From assembly GCA_011109175.1 (NCBI GenBank), contig RDEW01000082.1, positions 62,001 through 126,000 of the forward strand: 64,000 bases of DNA, read 5' to 3'. This stretch comes from Dicyema japonicum. Its lineage: Eukaryota > Dicyemida > Rhombozoa > Dicyemidae. Below, piece after piece: positions 1 to 11,760 of this stretch (within the stretch, counting starts at the first letter, position 1; every line of letters starts with the position of its first letter). The translations under genes were made by a program, and so were the position numbers. Below the pieces are notes generated by a model that saw only the letters and a list, made by a program, of their open reading frames with translations, ran no database searches and was not told where the DNA came from.

Positions 1-279
1 ATAACTCAATTCTTTCGTTTAATAAACAATTTTTGTAATTACAGGCTTTTTAGTATCAGTGGAAATCGACACTTAAATTTGACAATTTACGTTGTTAATA
101 TTGTGACTACGATAAGCCCACTTAATATAGCCTTGAGTCTATTTTCGGCGACAAAATACATAATTTGAGCATTTGGATCATTTTTGTGAATCACAGTTAT
201 TATTTTAAGTTTAAACAATTTCCAATAAATATGATTCTGTATTTTCACTGAGATGTTGTATCATCAAAGTATATAGGGT

Positions 280-785
280 TTCCCGACCAATATTGTCACT
301 TTCCCGATCAGTAGCGTCACTTTCATAACAATTAGCGGAACTTTCCCGATCAATAGTGTCACTTTCATGACCATTAGCGTCTCTTTCATGACCATTATCG
401 TCACTTTCATGACCATTAGCGTCTCTTTCATGACCAATATCGTCACTTTCATGACCATTAGCGTCTCTTTCATGACCATTAGTGTCTCTTTCATGACCAA
501 TATCGTCACTTTCATGACCATTAGCGTCACTTTCATGACCAATATCGTCACTTTCATGACCATTAGTGTCACTTTCATGACTAATAGCGTCTCTTTCATT
601 ACCAATATCGTCACTTTCTCGATCAATAGCGTCACTTTCATGACAATTAGCGGAACTTTCCCGATCAATATCGTCACTTTCATGACCAATATTGTCACTT
701 TCATGAACATTAGCGTCTCTTTCATGACCAATATCGTCACTTTCATGACCATTAGCGTCACTTTCATGACCAATAGCGTCACTAA
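280..785. repeat. 21-bp minisatellite, about 24 copies
   Basis: A degenerate 21-bp unit (consensus CTTTCATGACCAATAGCGTC plus A) is repeated about 24 times. Because 21 is divisible by three and no frame of the unit contains a stop, three overlapping frames stay open across the array. On the minus strand it would read as heptads of GHESDxx type, on the plus strand as TISVSFM-type heptads. I see no conserved protein, no mini-intron pattern and no neighbouring exon, so I treat it as a non-coding array. Confidence 0.85.
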
Positions 786-949
786 AAGAACATCTTAAAA
801 CCGGACAATCTCCATGTTCCATTACACCTGGTTGAAACCATATAAAATGTGAGATAGTAGTGATTCTTAAAATCAATAACAATATATCCACATCTGTAAT
901 ATTCCCTATTTTTTATTTGAAGGAAAGTTGCTGTATTGTCATAATTAAT

Positions 950-1450
950 TTTAATCTAATTTATTAAACCCAGATACACCGAGAAAAAAGTTAAAGTAAA
1001 CAACAAATTAATGTATCCAGTTTTCACTTCCACAGAAACACCACATAGCGCCAAGCGTTGTTAATATTGCTACCAACAAAAAAGATCCTTGAACACGCAG
1101 CACCACATTGCGCCACGCGGCTAAATTGGTTTATTAATTAACCCCGGATACACCGAGAAAGAAGTTAAAGTAAACAACTAATTAAGTGTATCCAGTTTCC
1201 ACTTCCACAGAAACAGAGTCCATTAGGAATCAACATAAAAGGTAAGACGTCCATTACATGCAGTTGTGGAAACCCCTCCAGTGGAGTAGGGAAGAGCAAA
1301 TGATCCTTTTTCATGCCGGCCTGGCACTGGGCGTTACCTAGACAGGTGGATCACATCTATTAGGAAGAGAGAGGAGGAACAGACATGCAAGCAAAAAATT
1401 TAAACCAATTAACCACGCAGCACCACGTGGCGCCACGCTTTTTGGTCCCG
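950..1450. repeat. Dispersed GC-rich motif repeat
   Basis: A block of about 80 bp (the 'acaccgagaaa...ttccacagaaac' segment) occurs near 970-1040 and again near 1145-1215. A GC-rich motif of the form GCAGCACCACRTGGCGCC recurs near 1090 and 1410, with a diverged relative near 15110. It is surrounded by AT-rich DNA. It may be a decayed non-autonomous element; no terminal repeats were identified. Confidence 0.4.
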
Positions 1451-1859
1451 CGGCTAAATTGGTTTTATTATCTTTGATTGAATTTTATTTTTATTGCAAT
1501 GTTATAGAATTTCTCTGATGGTTCAATAAAAAAAATTAATTTGTTAATTTTGTATTGAAATTGCAATTTATGATACAAACCACTATTATCTCTGATACTG
1601 ACTAATTTACTTGTCTATTATTTAGAAACACATTATTACACTGGACACGGTCAATACTTTGTAATGGATGTCTCCACTCCTTTTTAAAACCGACATACTC
1701 TCCGGTTTCTCTCCACATTTGGTAAGATCGTGTTTTGCAAAACAAAGACACTCTTCTTTTCTTTGCAGAAATCTGGTATGTGACCAAAGAATAGCCAATT
1801 ATAATTTCTCCAGGCAATTATAACGTATAACAGACTGAACAATCTCTGCCAATTTCGTC

Positions 1860-2960
1860 ATTCCCTTCATGCATTGGGAATCAAAGCCAGGAGGAGTTCT
1901 TTTCCGGATCTGTCCTGGACTTATCCAACACAGATGAATGCCGACATCGCTTGAATCAATTAATGTCCGAGATGGTGATCCCGTTTAAGATCCCAAGATA
2001 ACAGTCGACTTATGTCGTTGACAGCTAATCACAATCATAGACGATACTCGAGATGCCTGGATCCACCTCCTCTATTTTCCACCTCATTTTTTTGATCACA
2101 TCCAACCGAACTGGTGAAAAGAACCTCCTTCAATCATTCATCGAGAGAAATACCTCCAAATACTAAATTGTCAGCCTAACGATTACACTTGGAAGTCTTC
2201 CAATCTCCAATTATTCACCCTTATCATCCAGAGTCAAGAACAACGAGCGGGATCTATGTAAAAAGAGTGAACACAATCATGGTCTGAGACATTCAGGGGC
2301 ATAGGCACACTCAAGGAACGACAAGACTCTTTTACCAACAAGAGAGATCCTAGACTGCAGTCGTTACTGCATACTGTTACTGCAGTCGATGTGAGCAACT
2401 CCGCCATCAATTCAATAAAGGCTCTTAGTGACCACATTCTTCGGGCAGAGATATCAGATTATGCCCGAATTCCTATTTTCATCAAAATTAATTGCCTTAA
2501 GAAAGCCTCGTGGTCCAGACCCATCGCTATAGGCGATGTAATCAGACGTCAGAGCAACCTGCCAAATTCTAAGCTCTGAATTTAGCCTAAGAATGACCCC
2601 CCCAAATGGAATTATAGAGGTATGTGTTTCCAGGATGCTGTAAATCAGAAGGATGGTAAACCTCATATAGTTCGATAGGCACGTGATTTCAAGCAACACA
2701 CACTCGAATTAGGACTGACCGACAAGACTTCTCATCGAGCTTAACGAAGCGACTAGTCGTCGCCTGTGTATCGACTCTACTGCCTCATCGATTAGAAGTC
2801 TGATGAATACATGGTATCTAAACGATGCGACCATTAGGGAAACTAGGAAACTGCAATGGAAAAGGTCAAGTTCTCCACCTTCACTCCTGCAGCATTTGGG
2901 ATGTAGCAAAATTTTTACAAATGCGAAGTCATTAGCGTTGCTTGTACAGAAGACTCTAAC
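1860..2960 (+). mobile_element. Degenerate LINE (family A) reverse transcriptase region
   Basis: Scattered reading-frame pieces resemble the family A retroelement seen elsewhere in the window. Around 2480-2560 a fragment reads SRPIAIGDVIRR, matching the GGIRPIA-type motif of the intact-looking copy at 35.0-38.1 kb. Near 2810 a frame reads TWYLNDATI, resembling its WYLDDCTLG active-site stretch. Many stops and frameshifts are present, so this is a dead copy. Confidence 0.4.
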
Positions 2961-3490
2961 TAAATACTGGGAATGATTTTAGTTTATTTCTTGGGTTCCT
3001 GCCATATCTCAATTTTTACAAAAAAATAACGTTTCTGTCCAATTATTATCGTCTAACCTAACAAGTATTGATTCTCATACTCCATCATTTTTCATTTCTA
3101 CTGGTCTCTTGCGCCAGATCCAGCTCCACATAAACAAGCTGAACGAGTAGCATGCGTTGTTCAGGAAATTTATACCTGTCTAAGTCTGGGATCCTCTAAG
3201 AACACTGGAAACACCGAGGTTTTGAATGAACTGTTATGTTTCAAAGCTAATAAAACCAGAACTGGGAGGTCTCCTAAGTGAGTGTCTCTCCCCCAACCTT
3301 GGTAAATTACCCAGGATCAACCAAATAAAGGGCCGAGACCCTAAAAAATACTAAATTCTCGGTTGGCAGTTCAGTTTGAGCTAGTCGCCGTCGAAGCATT
3401 AGGGAGTCATTGGAAGCAGGCCACTAACCTTGCTGATTGGATCCCTTATCGTGAAAGTAAGAGACGGTCACACTTAATTGAAAAATATAT
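2961..3490. other. No recognisable gene
   Basis: I see no conserved reading frame or repeat that I can name here. Weak similarity to LINE-derived sequence cannot be excluded. Confidence 0.4.
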
Positions 3491-3839
3491 TTAGATAGTC
3501 TTCAAAAATCTCTCCAGATCATCGTAAAGTATCTTCATCCATCAAACCTTCGATGTACCCTATAGCATCTAATGTAGGGAACATCAGAAGGGAACACCCT
3601 CTTGTATCTTCTTCTGCTTCTAGACATTTTCTTCAATTCTCACCGTCCGCTGAAAGAAGTCCACCCAGGAACACAGTTGTGAGAATACCTCCAAAGAATG
3701 ATCCATTAAAGTGGGAGAGAAGTAGTAATCACACACCACGTTTATTGATCCACGGAAAAGAAACATAACACATCAAGACAACCCTGACAAAGTAGGGAGT
3801 AATGGGGACCAAATCCAGGAGATCCTGCCACAAAACCAT
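3491..3839 (-). CDS. Small unidentified gene with mini-introns
   Basis: The 3' part splices cleanly. Removing 3601-3625 (25 nt) and 3533-3558 (26 nt), both GT-AG on the minus strand, gives RTVRIEEN + RVFPSDVPYIRCYR + ILYDDLERFLKTI and a stop. The 5' part is uncertain. One reading starts at 3839 (MVLWQDLLDLVPITPY), uses a third GT-AG intron at 3650-3674, and needs an in-frame segment holding a TGA near 3725-3750 to be removed without an AG end. The alternative starts at 3766 and uses only two introns. It lies just downstream of L2HGDH on the same strand. I do not recognise the protein; the hydrophobic N-terminal reading suggests a small membrane protein. Confidence 0.45.
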
Positions 3840-3879
3840 CCCCAATTAGTACCCAATCATGAAAAGTAAAGACATAAGA

Positions 3880-5355
3880 TTAACTACGTTTATTATTAAA
3901 AATCATAGACTCAAAACGACAAACAATCTCATCAGCAATGGACATGGATGCTGTCGCCCCAGGAGAAGCACAATTACGCACGTGGAGTATTCTCGGAGAC
4001 ATTCCCCAACACTCCTACCTTCTTCGAATACAAAATCATCAAACAAATTCCCCATTACAACTCAGCGACTGTGCTCTCACACCAGAAGGTCCTCTTCATA
4101 TAAACAAACACGGCAAACCTACGAACATCACCAACAGTCAACGATGGCATATATCTACTCAGTTCCTTGATCTGCCTCTTAACACACAGACTCTTCTGCA
4201 TCTCGGAGACACCAAATCCAACATATTTGGAGGTAAGGGTCACAAATCCACTACAGTAAACACATCAATCACGGGGTTGTTATCATCCTGGCAATATCAC
4301 GGACACTGATGTATCCATACGAATATCCCTCACGGTGAAAGGCAAGGACAGCATTTGGCCCCAAGAATACTGACCCATCTACTCTGGGAGTGATATGGAC
4401 TCCCAGGAAAGGAAGATCAGGATGGGGTACCTCACATAATGAGTACTTAGTACAGGATATACGCAGGAGTTCACAAGTCCTGGGTTCTTTAACACCAAAT
4501 ACTCCCCACGAACAGGTATTACGGAAGGAGAAGCACTTCCCCCACAAGCACGTGCCAATATATCAGAGTACAGCCCGGCACAGAATACGGCATATCTCGA
4601 CTCCAAGTATCGTTTCTAAATATGACTAACAGCAACAGCCTGTTCGACGTCCTTTGACATGATTGAGATGGGGTAATCCTTCAGAGGGATCAATCCAACG
4701 CCCCCAACTTCAAAGCAGGTGTAAACAAGTCCCCCTAGATCACGAAAATCTCTCGCAAATGACTCCGTGACCACTCCATAGTCCACAGTAGCAGTGGAAG
4801 GACAGTGGATCGCTGACATCCCCTTTATTAACTCCCAAATCAATAACAGTTATGTTGGGCTCGATGTCCTGTATTTCTTCCAAAGTATTCAATAATTTTA
4901 TGTCACCCACTTTATTTTCTATCCCCCTCTTATATAAATCGTTGAGTCCCCCAAGTTGGCTAGCATTCGTGGCGACAATAAGCTACACTGGTTATGTACA
5001 TGTGCAACCTTTCCACATGTCTTGTAAGGAATCGACTTTTCGTTTATGTACTCGAGAAGTTTGATTCTCCCGGTGCCACACAATTTGTTCTGAAGACTAC
5101 CATGTTTGTAATAAATCCCCGAGTGAATGACCCCACTGTTTCTCCCTGATTGGTGAAGTCCTTGATTTAGGTTAGTGATTACCCAAGTCCACTTCCTTCT
5201 CCAATATTGCCATTGATAGTTCAGGGTACTTTGTTTTTAGGGCTCTCGCAGTGGCACACCCAATAATCCCCCCTCCCACAATAACAACATCAAATTGGTA
5301 GTTCTGTGATCTTAATAAACCTGTTAAATGTATTAATGTTACTTTTTATAATCAT
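3880..5355 (-). CDS. L2HGDH: L-2-hydroxyglutarate dehydrogenase, mitochondrial
   Basis: FAD-dependent enzyme that oxidises L-2-hydroxyglutarate to 2-oxoglutarate in mitochondria. Nine exons give about 430 residues, close to the family's usual size. The N-terminus [15 protein letters not shown] is basic, as expected of a targeting peptide. It leads into the dinucleotide-binding motif [14 protein letters not shown], then [60 protein letters not shown] and ILHVRN. Introns on the minus strand: 5321-5342, 5161-5182, 4983-5008, 4823-4847, 4616-4636, 4431-4453, 4251-4272 and 4094-4118 (21-26 nt, all GT-AG). Two compensating single-base shifts lie in the last exon: an extra T in 4031-4050 and a missing G in the G-run at 4001-4010. 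They bracket the otherwise conserved DDFVFEEG stretch, so sequencing error or recent decay are both possible. Confidence 0.93.
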
Positions 5356-5689
5356 AACTTTGGAAAAATTTGTTTGAACATCCTCGGATTTTTATGAAAT
5401 TTAAATTTCGGTACAAATGAAGCATCAATACAATAAATAAATATTTGACCACTAAACTACAATTTTCAAATTGTGTGGTGTTATTCAAATATTTATTTAA
5501 TTTTTTATCTAATGTTGTTTAATTAACAATGTTCAATTATTTATATAATAAATATTAAAACCGATATCTCTGAATATTATTGAGATCGTCGAAAAAGACG
5601 CCCATATCGTTTCGGAGAACACTAAAGGACCATTCATAACTTTACAGATGAAATAGTATGGCATTACTGAATTAGTTGGAAGACGCTAG

Positions 5690-6440
5690 AGGCAGGGGTG
5701 CTATATTGTCGCTGATAAATCAACTCTCATTTACGCTATGTTCTAGATATCCTCTTACAGTGCCTGTCAAACTTGCTAATTTATAGCAAAAACGAAACAA
5801 TTTTCTGTTTAGTCCGCCAGTTGTCTCAACCACCACTGCAGTGAACGTGTATTTTTGAGTTCCAGGCACTGTAGATTACCTTTCGTTAAGTTATCGCTTT
5901 ATAAATAGCTCCTGAGTGTTCTGCGATGATATTCGCTAGCTCGTTCTGATCCGCAATTCGTCCCCCATTTTTGTCATTGAGATTACTGAACTACTAGTTG
6001 GTTGAAAGCACTCCTGCGTAACCCATAGGCAAATGAATACTTAAGCTTCCGCATGTGCCGTGCTTTTTATTATTTGTTCTTCAAGTTTTCTCCATGCAAC
6101 ATTCCTTCTCTCACGCTTCCTAGTTCATCGATGTCGTCCGCTATTTTCATTTCCACCAATTTGGGCATAATCTTGACCCAGGCAGAGAGGAAGCGTAGTT
6201 TATTTCGTTCACGAAAGCCCCCAGTTACATTCTGATTGAATAAACCTTCATAATGAGGTCACATTGTCACCACATCGATTCGAAAAATATGCTCAAGCTG
6301 ACAGCGAGATTTTGTCACCACAGCTGATATCTGTGGTATTCGTCAAGTTAGTCAAGATCTGCTTTTGAACGTTCCCCAAGTTCCTGAGTTTGTATAGAGG
6401 ATCGGTTTTACGAACGAATGAAATAGACGTATCCGGAGAC
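5690..6440 (-). mobile_element. LINE C-terminal remnants
   Basis: The part around 5930-6440 is clearly related to 12000-12453 (shared segments such as the 'gcactcctgcgt' and 'ggcagagaggaagcg' stretches). That sequence encodes, on the minus strand, a RTE-type LINE C-terminus (RWRLFGHVLRM). Nearer 5700-5870 a minus frame reads VVVETTGGLNRKLFRF, resembling the C-terminal VETSG domain of family A. Both are heavily broken. Confidence 0.5.
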
Positions 6441-7224
6441 GTGCCAAAGACTCAAATCTTTTTCACTGTACTGGGTCACTAGTTAACAATAAAAATATCA
6501 AATATCAATTAAATTAATTAAAATATTATTTTTTTCAAATATTATTTCCTAAATATTTTTCACAGTGTAAAGGTTTTTCCAGGCAAGGGGGCTGAAGGTC
6601 CCTAGTTCATATCCCTATGCTTTGGCTTGACGAGTGAAGCCTCCATCAGTGAACTTGTTACTGCGGAACGGATTGTCTATAAAGGAAATACACCAAACAA
6701 ATATAAAAAAGAAGCGAAGAGCATTCCTTGGTTCTCCCTCTACGATAAGTTATAGTAACTGTTCTTCGCTTAAATAAAGTGTGTGTCCAGTCTGAGCGGA
6801 GCTATAGCTAACATAGCTGCGTATAAATTCAGTTTTTTTATTTCCTAAAATAATATTGATAGTTAAGTTACTTGAATAACATAAATTTAAATAAATAAAA
6901 GATACTCAATTTTTGTAAATAAGTCTTGCAAAGTTGGGATGACGACATCATCCGAATCTCCACTCGTATAGATATATAATTGGTTCTCCAAACCACCGAT
7001 TTGTCAGATATGCAACTCTGCCGAAGAAAATAGAACATTTACTGTAACAAACTATGAATTTAATCCAGCAATATAATTAGGAAACTGAAGGACCCATAAG
7101 GTAATTCTGTAGCCAAGTCAGACGATTGGGTTTCATTCAGCATTTAAAAGAAAAGTTGGAAGAAATATTTGTTAATCCCTTGACAGGTCCTGTGTCTCCA
7201 AATGTTTAGATTCAATCCCGAAAT
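6441..7224. other. No gene recognised
   Basis: AT-rich sequence with no conserved frame that I can name. A short piece near 6610-6680 resembles a stretch near 14690-14740 in inverse orientation, suggesting shared repeat DNA. Confidence 0.4.
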
Positions 7225-8201
7225 ATGAGTGTTAGAGGAAAAGTGATTTTGACTTTGTTGATTACTTCAGTTATTTCACTCAATATTACGGGAATCTTCT
7301 TCCTGTTGGAGAGTCTCTTTGCTGGTAGTGTGTGGTTATTTAATAGGTCCGTTCACAAGGAAATCGGTGGACATTCAATATGATTATCAAACTACATTTA
7401 CTCCCAGTTGGTGGGTTAGCAATCACTGGAATGCCGTCTTTGTGTGGTTTGGGTTCTTTATGGTCTACTGTTTGTCCACTACTATAAGGAGAATCCATTA
7501 TAATCAACGTTCCAAAGTGAAGCTTAGAACCCGGATATTTGTGTGAAGAACCACGAATGGGAGTTATTCACCCAATCGTTTACTTGTCGATTACCGCCAT
7601 ATTTCTGATATTGTTGGTTTATCTGTTCTTGTGGGACATGCTTCTCTTCCGTGGTTGTGTCGTTTTATTGATCTCCTGTATTCTATCCCACTATGCTTAT
7701 TACTTGTTCGCTTACCACATGAAACAAGTGGATGTCGACTTATTTGATTATAACAAGGTCACAGATGTGTGGCTTGTACGAGTCCTTGGGTTGAATGGCC
7801 TTGGCCTTCTTACCAGTTGGCTTACATTTCTATGTCTGCTAAACCTTTCCGTTGCTGTTGTTTACCAGGATGGGGGAAGTCCAACAGGCGTCAACCGTGA
7901 AGTTGCTGGAAATATATCTGGCATATTTTATTCTGGATGGATTTTGATCACTCTCCTTCTTGATTTGTTTATGCTTAAAGGCATCGCGAGGTATGTCATA
8001 CTTCACTATATTTCTGCGATGGTGTGTGGATGTGGAATTGTTACGTCCCATCCTTCAGGTCATGGAAACTCTCCGTGGGTTGGATTTGTCATAATAGGAT
8101 TAGCTGGGGTTGCTTTTGTTGCTAAACTGACTGTCGATGTTTGGCGTTATTTCAAAACCAAATCATCTCCAAGAATAGTTGAATCAAACTTACTTAACTA
8201 A
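7225..8201 (+). CDS. Heptahelical membrane protein with TspO-like Trp-rich motif
   Basis: About 311 residues after removing introns 7325-7346 (22 nt) and 7509-7527 (19 nt). The first hydrophobic segment is ILTLLITSVISLNITGIFFLL. It is followed by TTFTPSWWVSNHWNAVFVWF, which resembles the FTPAGWxFSIWG motif of TspO/MBR-like Trp-rich proteins and of an uncharacterised invertebrate membrane family. At least five more hydrophobic helices follow, and the protein ends RYFKTKSSPRIVESNLLN. The second intron is chosen because it restores the frame and yields QPGYLCEEPRMGVIHP, which fits the loop of that family; 19 nt is short even here. Transport or binding function is unknown. Confidence 0.7.
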
Positions 8202-8301
8202 TGTTTTTTAATTTTTTGGCTTAGTTTCTCAGATTTGGCATAATCTCTCTTATTTTGGTTCTAATTTGATTTTAGTCGGGGTACTTTACATAGCTCGCAC
8301 C

Positions 8302-8552
8302 ATGGTGGATACTCAGAGAGTTTCATACAATTCATCACCTATGAAGCTAGTACAGGTAGATACTCCGGGCTCTCCGTCTCGCCGTTCCAGGGAGGCTGGC
8401 TGCAACATTGGGAGTTCTGTCAGACCAGTAACGTTTAACGACATCATTCAGTTAAGTTCGGGAACCCCAGCGCTTCTTCGCCAAGATAGCGTCCTATGCA
8501 TCGACAGTCATCGGACCAAAAATGATGTACTTTTTCTATTTTTCGGGGGTTA
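8302..8552 (+). other. Unidentified open frame, possible exon
   Basis: A frame beginning MVDTQRVSYNSSPMKLVQV stays open for 83 codons and is Ser/Pro/Arg-rich (SPSRRSREAGC). It lies 100 bp downstream of the membrane-protein gene. I cannot find convincing partner exons or name a family. It may be a real low-complexity exon or chance. Confidence 0.25.
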
Positions 8553-9329
8553 GTCCTAATAATCGCTTATCGAATTCAAATCTCATTAATGGGTAATCAA
8601 CCTCAAGGGTACAACCTCTTCTCTTATAGGAGTTATCTACCAACTCATCCTATTCAAAGTCTCCATTCTGATGCCCTCAGAACTACCTTATCCACGTGTT
8701 GATTGGAAGAGGAAATAATTCTTGTTAGATACCTTCATTCCAGATTCAATTACCGTACCCTCCAAAGTTTTCTTCAATACTACTGCTTGGATATAAGTCC
8801 TCATTGTTTCTTCCAATAGAAATTATATTCTAATATTCCAACTTCCAAATTGCAAAAGAATATCATCGTTGAAAATTCTAACACGGATACCTTGTCTGTC
8901 TGCATGTTTGGTGTCCGTCCGCAGTATCTAGTTTTAGAGATAAGGCAATTCTCTGTGGTCCCAAAGTAAAGCAAAGGGGATTTTTATGATATCGAAATAG
9001 GAATAGAGACGACGAGAGAACGGTACCCAAGTTAGAAGATGTTGAAAATTGATTTTGTGTGTTAAAATAGGATTTTATGACTTGAATTAGGTCAAATTTT
9101 TGACAAGGCAAATTATAACGTGAATTCTCCCACCAAACAGCCTCCATCTTGACTCCAAGAGCCTATGATATTGAACGTTAAGAGGGAGAAGCCTTGTCCT
9201 TGAATTCCGTGTAGTCATATATTTTTAACTTAATTCATCACCTTAGTAATAATTATCGCAACCAAAAGAAACATTTTTTTTTAAAAATAATAAAAAAGTT
9301 TTTTTTTTAAATGTCGGAAGAATGCTTGC

Positions 9330-9440
9330 CAGAAAAAAGGGATCAACGAGAGGGTTCTGACTGAGACAAAGATTTCAATGGTTATATTCCGAGGGAACTA
9401 TTTCACGATCCAGGCAGCAGGCTTCCTCAATTAACATTAG
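9330..9440 (+). mobile_element. LINE family A 3' end fragment
   Basis: The sequence parallels 25700-25800 nearly block by block ('gggatcaacgag', 'ctgg/gactgag', 'ttcctcaattaacat'). It encodes the end of the family A protein (QRIxxxIxRGNxxxI...AAGFLN). Only the terminal piece is present. Confidence 0.55.
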
Positions 9441-9779
9441 TTTCTTTGTTAAATAAGTTTTTTTTAAATACCAGTTTATTTTTTTGTAAAATACTAGTAA
9501 ATTGATTATTAAATAAATATATCAAATTCCAATTTTGTGGATTTTTACTAAATAGCATTTATGGTAATGGTGCTTTATAGTACCCCTAAAGCATTTATTA
9601 CCCAATAAGCAATTATAACCCCAAGACCTAGACATCGGTCCCCTTTTTTCGGAGATAAAAACAAATTTTTGATTTTGTCTAAAAACGTGATTGGCGTAGA
9701 GGAGAGACGAATATGGGGCACCTTGACATCAATTCTCCTCCCCATTTTAAATTAACCTCCTTTGAAGCTTCTTTATTTA

Positions 9780-10139
9780 AAGTATCCAGTGATAAAGGAT
9801 ACCGTAACTCCCTTTTCCGTAATCTCTTCCAACAATGAACACGACTTTTTTTTGGTTCAATACACCTATTTCTGAAGGAATTCTCACGGGATTTGATTCG
9901 TCGTGCGAAATTGATCCACAACATTAGCAATCTTAGATAAAACCATATTTAGTAAAACATAGGTCAGTCGTCGATCATCGCTTATGTCCAGAATAATTTT
10001 AATAATGAAGTCAAGAGAACTGTCATGTCAATCAAAAGATTAGTCAATCTCATTATGTGAACGAACAAAGTGAATTCTTGACACATTTTTTTAAATTCCA
10101 GAAAATAGATTTCATTTATAAATCAGATTTCGCTTTACA
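9780..10139 (+). promoter_or_regulatory. Conserved upstream region of lectin-like gene copy 1
   Basis: About 350 bp before the start codon is closely similar to the DNA upstream of the other three copies (15900-16281, 39640-39906 and, inverted, 46331-46720). Shared blocks include 'ggatttgattc', 'catcgcttat' and 'aatcagatttcgctt' immediately before ATG. It is plausibly the promoter and 5' UTR. In copies 1 and 2 a T-run ending TTCCAG lies about 40-70 nt before the ATG and could be a 5'-UTR splice acceptor. Confidence 0.5.
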
Positions 10140-11475
10140 ATGAAAATGCTATTTTTCTATATTTTCTTTTTTGACTGTTCTGGTAACTCGCTTGAATTTG
10201 GTAAATCGATGTTGACACTTTAAATAGAACCACAGGATATAAGAGCCAACTTTGAAGGTCATGGCTACTACATCTACTACGATGACGGAGAAGAATTTAT
10301 TCAAGAACACCATACGTTTGCATGTATGCCTCACTATCTGGCGATCATTAATAGCCAAGCTGAACTTAAGTTTTTATCTTGTATGGTGATAGAGTTATTA
10401 AAATAGATTTACTAGACAAATATTTTTGGATAAACGGAAAAACATTAAATGGTGAGAATAAATTATATAATGGATCTCGTATGGTTGAATTTAATAATCA
10501 TCAAGCCTTATTCAAGAATTCTAAGTTATTATAATCAGAATAAATCTTACGGAATATATGTAGAATCATGTTCATTAGAAATGAGAGTTCAAAATATCAA
10601 CACGAAGATGAAAGGTGTTTGCGAAAAGGGTTAGATATATTTTTTGTTTCAGATACCATATTTTCTGGAGCAAAGAGTTTCAAGGCGAATGAATTTGATA
10701 ATATAACCGAGAGAAAATCTTACTTACATACAATGAAACAGGGTTTATAGGTTCACATGAAAATATACAATACTTTTACTACGATGACCACATCTATATG
10801 CATATAAAGAAATATATGACTATTAATGAAATTACCAAGAGTGCACAAAACACTCTGCTACCCTTTTATTGATTAAGAGTCAATCAGAGAATGAATTTGT
10901 TGGGAGTATTTTCTATAAATATAAACTCAGAAATTATGTCCGGAAGCTCATTTATTGGAGTTTCCGTTGATGTGGGTTATCAAAATTGGCAATGTGATGA
11001 TGCTAAAAGAAAGGTGCAAAACTCTCAAACTCCAAATGCAGCAGTCATGGATCATTGTAATGGTCATTGGAGATATATTTCTGATAGACGTGAAATTCAT
11101 TATGGATTATGTGTGTCTAGTTTAATTCTTTACTAATTTTTAAAGATAGCCTAGATTTATTACTGACTCTAAAATTCCTATTTCCTTTTCCGTCGAGTTT
11201 TAAGTTTGAAGAGATTTTAAAAAATTTCAACAGAAACTCTACAGCTATAAATAAAGGAGCTTCAACAAAAGTTAATTCCACATCTTTAACTAAAGAAGCT
11301 TCAAAAGGGGTTATTTTAATATTGATTTTAGAGCTTTCAATGCAGAAAAATCATATTAGTAAAAATATTCTTTGTAATCTTTTTCTCCAGTATCGCCATT
11401 CAGTCATTGACAGTTCTCTTGATTGATAAAATATTTAAAAAAGGACATAATGTATGTGTCATCACTAACCAATAA
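10140..11475 (+). pseudogene. Double C-type-lectin-like membrane protein, copy 1 (frameshifted)
   Basis: Start MKMLFFYIFFFDC (signal-like). Spliced exons then give RANFEGHGYYIYY, YLAIINSQAELKFLS, DKYFWINGKTLNGENKLYNG, NKSYGIYVESC and VCEK (first lectin-like domain). A second domain follows (VGYQNWQCDDAKRK...AAVMDHCNGHW), then a terminal helix ILVKIFFVIFFSSIAIQSL. Introns include 10201-10227 and 10381-10406, at the same places as in copy 2. Two frameshifts are seen relative to copy 2, near 10725 and near 10845. It may be a decaying copy, or the shifts may be base-calling errors. Confidence 0.7.
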
Positions 11476-11760
11476 TTATAATTTCTCGGTAGTCCACTAC
11501 TAAATCTCGGATTTCATGTTAATTTTTATTTTATTAATACTAAGTAGCACAAAAAATTATGTCAGAATGCACTTATTATTGATCTTTAGGTTGCATTCAG
11601 ATTATATGTTCTTGAAGAATACTCCCTACGCTGTAGCCAATAAACCAAACTTCCCCCTTTTCAGTGAACCACCTAAAATGTTGCTTTTAATAGCCATGAG
11701 ATCGCCCAGAGTTGCCGTTCTCATGTTTCTTTGAATCAAATCTCACGTGGATCCTTGATG
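11476..11760. repeat. Conserved 3' flank of lectin-like copies 1 and 2
   Basis: The downstream DNA (11470-11710) matches that after copy 2 (17545-17800), including the 'accaataattataatt' and 'accaaacttcccccttttcagtgaacc' stretches. Shorter matches follow copy 3 (41170-41290). The duplicated unit therefore extends beyond the coding region on both sides. Confidence 0.6.

Noticed and set aside
280-785. CRISPR-like array
   Set aside because: The units are contiguous and degenerate with no unique spacers, and the genome is eukaryotic.
211-891. A 226-codon minus-strand open frame covering the minisatellite
   Set aside because: Its openness follows from the 21-bp period. Non-repeat ends show no domain, and two other frames are equally open.
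3553-3768. Plus-strand open frame opposite the small unnamed gene
   Set aside because: The minus strand gives a spliced protein with correct intron borders; the plus frame has no supporting feature.
8878-9147. 89-codon minus-strand frame
   Set aside because: Its outer part belongs to the repeated flank of the lectin-like units (matches 39240-39340), and no domain is seen.
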